Below, one piece after another: positions 56,730 to 64,000 of a stretch of DNA of 64,000 bases. The first letter of the stretch is position 1. Every line of letters begins with the position of its first letter. The notes under the pieces are model-generated. The model did no database searches. It was given only the letters and a program-made list of their open reading frames with translations, and was not told the DNA's origin. The position numbers were made by a program, and so were the translations under genes. The stretch comes from Tubulanus polymorphus (Eukaryota; Nemertea; Palaeonemertea; Tubulaniformes; Tubulanidae). The stretch lies in the NCBI RefSeq assembly GCF_964204645.1, contig NC_134035.1, forward strand, positions 6,822,501 to 6,886,500, written 5' to 3'.

Positions 56730-57789
56730 CCTGCTGTCTGTGTTAACACACGATTTTACTATGTAAATGATATTGAGCAGGGAGTGTATATTGATAAATA
56801 TAACCCACAGATTACATCATTTATAAAAAGCAAATCTGACAGGCTGGCCATTGTGCCCCTTGGGGCTCTTGTTATTATTATTATAAATTTTCCACTTTCC
56901 AGCCAAAATTTTTTCATAAAATGTAACTCCTCTCAGATTCGACCACTAACAGCTTATAAACGTAATTTTCATTTCTGTCAGAAATATAACTCAGTGCCTG
57001 ACCATTTCGAATTTGCGTATAGTAATTTATTATGAATTAATATCGTGTAATAACCGGGTCTAAATAGCGACAAGCATAACGCAAAGCATTGTCATCCATT
57101 GATAAAAGTACATCCCGAAAAGCCTACAAAGACGACCTCGAGCATCAAACTCAACCGTAAATTGCGAATTCTGACCTAAAATTAGTTCGGATCCGTCATT
57201 TACTGCGGACAATATGCAGCCAACATGGTGGATGGTTGAAATCATTTTCAGCTTAAATTTATCGCAAATTTATGGCGAGTTTTAGGACTTAAATGAACTA
57301 TGATCCCTAAAATGAGTCAATTGATTAATTCTATTAGTAAATCAATTTACGTTGGCTACATTTCCTGAAGATTTCTGGCTCAAATCAACGTTATATGGAC
57401 AGGAATGGTAGGGATTTTCCTATGGAATTTTACTTCCGCGTTCATGACTCAAATCGATGACAATACAATTTAAGGTGAGAATCCACTAAGTAGGGAATGT
57501 TGGACATGATTTCTTGGTCTAACTGCAGTTAAGGTTACCTTTCCACTTTGTGGTGCTATGATATGAGTACATATGATAGCAAACGAGGTATCGAATGAAT
57601 TTATTACTACCAGTGATTCAGCCACGGGCTTCAACTATTTATAAATTTTTTTTTTCCTACAGTACCAATCTTTACCAAATCCACTATTTACTAAATAATA
57701 CCTATATATCACACACTCTCTTCCATTAGCTAGGCTCACACTTGATATTCAAAGTTAGTGACTTAGGAGATTGTTTCGAGGTCGCTTGA
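56730..57789. other. No gene seen
   Basis: AT-rich sequence with short unrelated frames. A dispersed repeat fragment at 56790-56865 matches 54070-54145. Confidence 0.4.
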
Positions 57790-57922
57790 TGTAATATTCA
57801 CTACTTATATCTTGTATCGGCTCGTGTCGCCACCTATGATAGAAGAATAAAGGTAGAGCTATAATAATGGACTCCAATGTGTTTTTTCGCTGAATCGGTC
57901 GTCGGTTTTCTTGAACATTACA
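57790..57922 (+). repeat. 5' LTR (133 bp)
   Basis: TGTAATATTCAC to GAACATTACA, with AATAAAGG near the middle. Compared with the 3' LTR there are four substitutions and no indel. Confidence 0.93.
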
Positions 57923-58229
57923 TTTGGCGACGAGGATGGTCGCGCCCCGTGTCTTTGTAAACAGTGTGGGAATATATTGCTGCTGATCGGGGAGATTCGT
58001 GCTGACGGTCTCATTTACTCGTAATACGTAAAATCCGATTTTATTGAGTTACACACGTGTGTTGCCACATTGGCTCGTCAGTATGTTGCAATGCCTGCGA
58101 CACTCGATGCTGTTGAAGATAGAGCGCATCGTACTGTGAAATACAAGTGTATAGTAACTGTATATATGTTAATACATACGCTGGTTTTACCTAGTGATTT
58201 CATATGTTAAGGTAAACAACACTGGAAAC

Positions 58230-59040
58230 ATGGCCGTACCGAGTGTTGACTTGGTGACATCTTTTGATGCCGAGGTAGGTGAAAGTGAAACTGCCCATGG
58301 TCCTAAATGGGATAAATGGTTATGTAGATTTGAGAACTATTTAGTTGCCGTAAACGTCGATGTCGACAATCGTCAACGTGCTTTGTAATTGCACGCCGTC
58401 GAGGCTAAAACTTTTGATATTTTTACAAACCTTCCTGATCGTGGTAAAACATACGTCGAAGCAAAGACCACTTTGATTATTTTAAGCCTAGGGTCAATAT
58501 CGAATATGAACGTGCAGTGTTTCGCAGATTGAGGCAGAATGATGGTGAAAAAATTGATTCTTATCACACCAGGTTACGTCAAGCCGCTGGAAGCTGTGGA
58601 TTCGCTGATGTTGAAGGAGAGTTGCGATCGCATATTATTCAAACAACTAGTGACTCCAAATTGCGAAAATATGGATTAAAAACGGACAGATTAATACTCA
58701 AGAACATTCTTGATATGGGTCGTAATAACGAATTAGCGCAAGAGCAAAACTCGGAGATGGAAAAGGACTTAGTCCCAGGACAGCAGGTTAACAAAGTGTC
58801 ACATCAAAATAAGCTTAAGTGGTGACCACCGTCATCGTCAACAGCTGGCCAACGCCAGGGCCATAGACAACCCCGAGAAATGGGAATTGAGTTGAAACTA
58901 AAAAGTGTTTTAACTGTGGTAAATCATATCCAAATTTTGGTGGATATGAAAAGTGTCCTACTTTTGGGAAAGTATGTCATAATTGTAACAGCAAAAATCA
59001 TTTTGCTAAATTTTGTAAACAAAGAAAACAGCGTCAAGTA
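58230..59040 (+). pseudogene. Gag of the gypsy element, broken
   Basis: Likely start ATG 58230 (MAVPSVDLVTSFDAEVGES), then WDKWLCRFENYLVAVNVD. A TAA stop at 58386, a frame change near 58480 and another stop near 58823 follow. The capsid part continues in frame 58517-58825 (YHTRLRQAAGSCGFADVEGE). The nucleocapsid region at about 58905-59030 contains CFNCGKSYPNFGGYEKC and a canonical CX2CX4HX4C knuckle (CHNCNSKNHFAKFC). The domain order is that of gypsy gag. Confidence 0.8.
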
Positions 59041-59163
59041 CACGAGGTACAAAATGCGTCCAGTGATGATGACTATGTTTTTGCTGTAAATCATGTTAAT
59101 AGTAGAAGTGTAACGAAAAAACCACCCAAGTTTCTGATTGAGTTTGACAAATGTTCTATTTTC

Positions 59164-60446
59164 ATGACTGCTGACAGTGCTGCTACCTGCAATATACTCA
59201 ACGAAGAAACATATTTATCCAATTTTGATATGAAGCTTGATGGATGTAGTGACAAACTGAATGCCTATGGAGGCACATGTATCAGCACTGTGGGCAAATT
59301 TGTTTCTAGAGTGAAATGTGGTGAATTTTCAATTATTGATACTTTTTACATCACAAAAGGGAAATATGGTAATTTGTTAGGTGTAGACGCCAGTTGTCAG
59401 TTAGGGCTTCTTAAGGTAGCTAATCATGCAGTCCAAACAGTGTCTTCTGAGGATATGCAGAAATACCCTGGTGTATTTACGGGTATTGGTAAGTTGAAGG
59501 ACTTCAAAGTACACCTTCACATCGATAAATCTGTACCCCCTGTGGATCAGCGTCATAGGCGGATACCATTTCATGTGAGGGCTCAGGTCTCAAAGGAGCT
59601 ATCAGAGTTGAAAAAAAACGACATAATTGAGAGGGTAACTGAAGGCCCTACTCCATGGGTATCTCCAATTGTGGTTGTACCCAAACCTAAACACCCTGGT
59701 GCTGTTCGAATTTGTGTGGACATGCGCCAAGCCAATCGTGCCATTGTTAGAGAAAGGCACCCGATGCCTACTATGGATGATATTGTGGCTAAGTTAAATG
59801 GTGCCCATGTATTTAGTAAGAATGATCTGAAATCAGGTTATCACCAACTTGTTCTGGATGATGAATCCAGGGAGATTACCACAATTTCTACTCATGATGG
59901 TTTGTGGCGTTATAAAAGATTAAATTTTGGCATTTCTAGTGCCAGTGAAGTGTTCCAAAATGTTATTGAACAAGTTATAAAGGGTGTAGATGGTGCATTC
60001 AACATATCGGACGATATATTTGTTTTTGGTAAGGGTGAAAAAGCTGAACAGGACGATGATAAAAACCTAGACATGGTCTTAGAAGACTATAAGATAATGG
60101 CCTCACCGTGAATATGCCAAAGTGTGAGTTCAAAAAGCAAAAGATGATTTTCTATGGCATGGTATTTTCTGGGGCTGGGATCGAGCCCGATCCAGCCAAG
60201 GTAGAAGCCATTGTGAAAATGAGTGCTCCAACTAATGTAACCGAGGTTCAAAGTTTATTGGGTATGACTAATTATTGTAGTAGGTTCATAAAGAACTACA
60301 GTACGCTTACTGCTCCAATTCGTAAACTTCTCTGTAAGGACAATCCCGAAATTGTAATGCCGAAATTGTGGCATATGGTGGCCGCGCGCTCACTCCAGTT
60401 GAGCAATGATACAAAAGCCAGTTGGAACGTGAAGCTCTTGCTGTAA
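59164..60446 (+). pseudogene. Protease and reverse transcriptase of the gypsy element
   Basis: Frame 59164-60111 (315 aa) begins at the protease region: MTADSAATCNIL, where the family usually has DTG or DSG, so the glycine is replaced by alanine. RT blocks follow: WVSPIVVVPKP, RICVDMRQAN, FSKNDLKSGYHQL, RLNFGISSASEVFQ and the catalytic ISDDIFVFG. A stop at about 60111 is followed by frame 60108-60446, the RT end (MPKCEFKKQKMIFYGMVFS, QSLLGMTNYCSRFIKNYS). RNase H is shortened: sequence after NPEI jumps to a segment near the RNase H middle (about 60350), so the D-rich start of that domain is missing. Confidence 0.85.
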
Positions 60447-60449
60447 TGT

Positions 60450-62113
60450 GGGCATGTGAGTACTTTCACATTTTCATATATGGTGCCCCCGTTTAATTAC
60501 AGACCATAAGCCATTAGTCACTCTGTTTGGTAACCCCAATGCTAATCCACCGTTAAGATTAGAGAGATGGACTCTACGGTTGTTACCTTATCAACCTCAG
60601 GTCATATACAGAAAGGGTAAAGACAACCCTAGTGATTATTTATCTAGACATGCATTTGACTCAGACATGAGTAAACGTGAAACCCTTGTGGCAGAACAGT
60701 ATGTAAACTTTATAGAGTGCGGGAATATGCCTAAAGCTATGACATTTGACCAGGTCGTCGAAGCCACTTTAAGTGATAAAACTTTAAGTGCCGTTAAAGA
60801 AATACTTGTTACTGATAAATGGTATTTAATGGAAACCAAATATAGCAAAAACCCTGATATTGATATGACTTCATTACAGTCATACAGCCGTGTAGCCAGA
60901 GAGCTTAGTATTAGCAATAATGGGTTAATCTTACGAGGTACTAAATTAGTTATCCCCGGTAAATTACAAAGTACGGTTGTGGCCATTGCCCATGAGGGTC
61001 ATCAGGGCCTAACCAAAACAAAAGCCCTCCTAAGGGAAAAGGTTTGGTTTCCAGGTTTAGATTCAATGGTTAAAAGAGTAGTAGATGGCTGTGTGGCCTG
61101 TGCAGCCTCTTATGAAGCCTCTAAAGTACGTGAGCCAATAGTTTATGTCTAAGCTTCCCAAAAGGAAGTGGTCAAGTTTGGCTTGTGATTTTTATGGACC
61201 TCTTCCCTCCGGAGAATATTTGCTAGTTTTGATGGATGAATACTCTAGATTTCCAGAAGTTGAGATTATAAGATCTCTGTCAGCTTCTACGGTTATACCA
61301 GTCTTAGATAAAGTATTTGCATCACAAGGAACACCGGTCAAACTTAAAACTGATAATGGTACTCCTTTTCAGAGTCATGATTTTAAGCAGTTTGCAGATC
61401 ATCTTGGTTTTAAACGCCAACGTATTACGCCATATCACCCAGAGGCCAATGGCATGGCAGAACGTTTTATGAAGACTATTGGTAAAGATTGTAAAGCTGC
61501 AACAGTTGAGGGAAAGCCCTGGAAACAGGAATTGTTTACATTTTTACAAAATTACCGGGCTACCCCTCACTCATCAACCAGTATTCCTCCTGGCACAATT
61601 TTAAATGGACAAGCATTGAAGGTCAAGCTTCCTGAATTGTCTCATGTTGACCCTACTGCTAGTTATGTTTGTAAAAAAGATAAAGTTTCTAAAGACAAAA
61701 TGAAAATGTACGCTGAGGATAGAAGGAACATTAGGAATAGTCCTATAGATATAGGTGATAAAGTGTTAATGAAAGATGTAGTTAATCTTGGAAAGTGTAC
61801 TCCAAGGTTCCAGAAGGATCCTTTTAATGTAATTGATAAAAAGGGTTCTATGGTAGATGCTCAGCGTGGCAATGAAATCAAGGTGAGGAATGTTAGCCAT
61901 TTCCGTCCTGTTAGTACTCGTAAAGATCCTTCCGGGTATGAGCCTGATGATGATGTCATTACTGAGCCACACATTGCTGAACCACATCATATTTCTGCTC
62001 CTGACAATGTTGCAGTTCAACCTCATGTTCCTCCTATCTCTAGCCGTCCTAAACGTGAAAGGACAATTCAGAAACGTTATAACGAGTTTGTTGTTAACAT
62101 CCCGGGACAATAA
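60450..62113 (+). pseudogene. RNase H end and integrase of the gypsy element
   Basis: 60580-61152: RNase H tail and tether (YRKGKDNPSDYLSRH), then the integrase zinc-binding part with HEGHQG and CVACA. 61145-62113: integrase core with CDFYGPLPSGEYLLVLMD, KTDNGTPFQS and ANGMAERFMK, so the D, D, E residues are all present. The tail has KVLMKDVVNLGKCTPRFQKD, then VRNVSHFRPV, and ends before the purine tract. A single frame change near 61145 separates the two frames; otherwise this half is well preserved. Confidence 0.87.
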
Positions 62114-62226
62114 TTGGCTGTTATCGGGTACATACAAATACGGTGTTCTTATTCTTAATTTCTATTAAATTTGATTGATTTTTTTTTGTATTCTTGTATG
62201 TTTGTTTTTTTTTGGTTTAGGGGAGA

Positions 62227-62359
62227 TGTAATATTCACTACTTATATCTTGTATAGGCTCGTGTCGCCACCTATGATAGAAGAATAAAGGTAGAGCTATA
62301 ATAATGGACTCCATTGTGTTTGTTCGCTGAATCTGTCGTCGGTTTTCTTGAACATTACA
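62227..62359 (+). repeat. 3' LTR (133 bp)
   Basis: Same borders as the 5' LTR; preceded by GGGGAGA and followed by CTTGA. Confidence 0.93.
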
Positions 62360-62364
62360 CTTGA

Positions 62365-62729
62365 TGTGTTTATTGAGTTGTGTACGCGACCTTTAGGCCT
62401 ACTGAGCTTTACTGTTCTAAACAAACACAGTATAATTGTTGTGATTATTTACTGACTCACGGATTGAACTTCAAACAAAATTTGCAATAAAAAATCCGGC
62501 AACATTGCTGCGACGCGTAGTACAAAAGATTTGTTTCTTCATAATCCGAAAATAAAATTGATTTTATGAATTGAATACCCCGGAGACTATCCCCTGTTAA
62601 AAAGAGTAGGAATATGATGTTTAGGAGGGTTGAAGTGCAATAGGCCTAAGGCCCTTTTGTCCGGATGCAAGGACACGTAGGCCAACATAGGCTAGTAGCC
62701 TCTATCAGGTTAAGCTATGTTACCTGTAA
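62365..62729. other. No gene seen
   Basis: Flank of the gypsy element; AT-rich, no supported feature. Confidence 0.4.
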
Positions 62730-63172
62730 AGGAGGAATCAAATTTATCAGATCGATTAATTAGGAATCAGATCGATCGAACAGAAAGTATATTGTTCGAT
62801 AGAACAGAATTCTTTCATTCAAACAAAATTTTCTTGTCATGACAATTAGTTTTTCGTTTGAACTAGTTCGACCAAAGTGTTTTTCATTCCAACGAAAACA
62901 ATTTTTCGTGGAACTAAATAGTCTTTTTGTTATATAGAGTAATCTTCATTCAATCGAAACTGAAATTATTTTCATTCGAACATTCGTTCAAAAAAATTGT
63001 TTTCGCTCAAATTTTTTTGTCGGCACAAACAATTTTTTGTTCGAACAATAACATAGCCTTATTCGAACAAAATTTTTGTCAGAATGAAAGGTTTTTCGTT
63101 CAAACAGAATTGTTTTTCGCTGATCAAATTTTTTGACGGTACAAAGAGTTTTTCGTTCGAACAATAACATAG
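62730..63172. repeat. Degenerate satellite rich in TTTTTCGTTCGAAC palindromic words
   Basis: Words of the type TTTTTCGTTCGAACAA, TTCATTC(G/A)AAC and GATCGATC recur every 20-40 bases. TTCGAACAATAACATAGC occurs at about 63035 and 63155, giving a higher period of about 120 bp. The array ends directly at family A copy A7. The open frames on both strands follow from the repeat and are not genes. Confidence 0.6.
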
Positions 63173-63173
63173 C

Positions 63174-64000
63174 TTTTTAGCCCACTTGGAACTTTAGTCC
63201 CAGCAGGCTATTGCGTTCACTTTTCATCCATTGTCCGTCCGTTCGTCCGACCATCCGTCTGTCCATAGACGGAATCCAGTTATTTTGGGAAGTTTGAAGA
63301 CGCTTCAATCTAATGTCTTGATAGTTGGGTTACACATGTACCCTAGACACATCTTCAGCCCAAAAATTGGCCTTGTCAAGATGGCCGAGTGGCAGCCATT
63401 GTTGTTCACCAAAATCTGCATTTTTTACACGTTTTGAACTTTTTGAGGGAAATTTTGAAGACGCTTTGATCAATTACCTTGATCTTTCGTATATATTTGA
63501 ATGCCCCATTTGAAGGGCCCATCAGCATAAGAAAAATTGGGTCGATCGGACTCAAGATAGCCGTCCTGTGACCTTTTTGCAATTTGTGATGGGTATTTTT
63601 TGGAAAGGGATGTTTTATACCTGAGACAGGTCTATTATTGATCAGCCAATTATGACGCATTTGGTGGCCATCTTGGTGCCATCAGTACTCATTTATAGGT
63701 TGGAAACAGTTTTGCCACATTATTTTGATACCTAAGCATATTTTGTTACCACAATCAATTGGTAAGTGGTAGCTCATAATGTGTTCTATGATTTTGGTGA
63801 GTTTCAAAGTCATTGGTTTTTGTATATGGCCACCAGGGGGCATTGAATAATACAATAACTTAGTCTTACTATATTATATTCATACCTATGCATATTTTGT
63901 TACCGCAATCAATTGCAAAGTTGTAGCTCATCGTCTATGATTGTGGCGAGTTTTAAGGCCATTAGTTATTCTATATGGTCACCAGGGGGCATTGAATAAC
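63174..64000 (+). repeat. Family A repeat, copy A7, runs off the window
   Basis: Left terminus TTTTTAGCCCACTTGGAACTTTAGTCCCAGCAGGCTATTG, CGTCC-rich segment, unique part and the first tandem units up to the window end. Confidence 0.8.

Larger units (their letters stand above)
57790..62359 (+). mobile_element. Ty3/gypsy LTR retrotransposon, 4.57 kb, with CTTGA target duplication
   Basis: Two 133-bp LTRs (57790-57922 and 62227-62359), both TGTAATATTCAC...GAACATTACA, differ at four positions. The 5-bp target duplication CTTGA lies at 57785-57789 and 62360-62364. A primer-binding-like TTTGGCGACGAGGAT follows the left LTR and a GGGGAGA purine tract precedes the right LTR. Order inside is gag, zinc knuckle, protease, RT, RNase H (partly deleted), integrase. 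Several frameshifts and stops disable it. It lies in sense orientation in intron 7 of the beta-galactosidase gene, or past its end. Confidence 0.93.

Noticed and set aside
53484-64000. Further beta-galactosidase exons
   Set aside because: Searched for the conserved FHGGTNFG-like exon and found none in this window.
1-64000. CRISPR arrays, operons or prokaryotic features
   Set aside because: Repeats are tandem or dispersed eukaryotic types with no spacer regularity; introns and SINEs show an animal genome.

Overview
This is AT-rich animal genomic DNA. It has introns with gt/ag borders, a metazoan-type GH35 beta-galactosidase gene, tRNA-derived SINEs with (ATT)n tails, and many transposons typical of marine invertebrates. 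An echinoderm or other invertebrate deuterostome is my best guess; that is inference, and nothing in the window fixes the species.

The only convincing host gene is a GLB1L2/GLB1L3-like beta-galactosidase on the + strand. Exon 1 is at 1764-2098, exons 2-6 are packed into 15400-16178, and exon 7 is at 53328-53483. The gene runs off the right side of the window. All six junctions keep phase, and the protein reads through both catalytic glutamates. Introns 2-5 are 80-90 bp, while intron 1 is 13.3 kb and intron 6 is 37.1 kb. Almost everything else is transposon-derived sequence in these introns or after exon 7.

Intron 1 holds several copies of a 1.1-1.2 kb hairpin-ended repeat (family A, Helitron/Helentron-like). 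One copy is split by a hAT-like element with a 6-bp target duplication. It also holds a Myb/SANT-like gene remnant and a decayed Ty3/gypsy element (10.3-14.6 kb) that carries an SGNH-esterase-like ORF after its integrase remnant.

Intron 6 is a nest of insertions. There is a 567-bp piggyBac-like MITE, two copies of repeat family B (one interrupted at TTAA by a 2.8-kb piggyBac whose empty site survives in the other copy), BEL/Pao and Ty3/gypsy gag fragments, and several LTR-like segments. The largest element is 11.95 kb (37957-49906), bounded by CCCAGTAAACA inverted termini and a CA duplication. It carries an intact 638-aa tnp2-like transposase ORF and a multi-exon DUF4806-type gene on the same strand, so it looks like an animal EnSpm/CACTA element with two genes. 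It sits in the splice donor of an older hAT-like transposase gene. A second, broken tnp2/DUF4806 pair lies at 30.8-35.9 kb, interrupted by a family A repeat and a SINE.

After exon 7 there is a cluster of stem-loops (54.6 kb), more repeats, and a Ty3/gypsy retrotransposon (57790-62359) with 133-bp LTRs, a CTTGA target duplication and frameshifted gag-pol. A GTTCGAAC-rich degenerate satellite and another family A copy follow to the window end.
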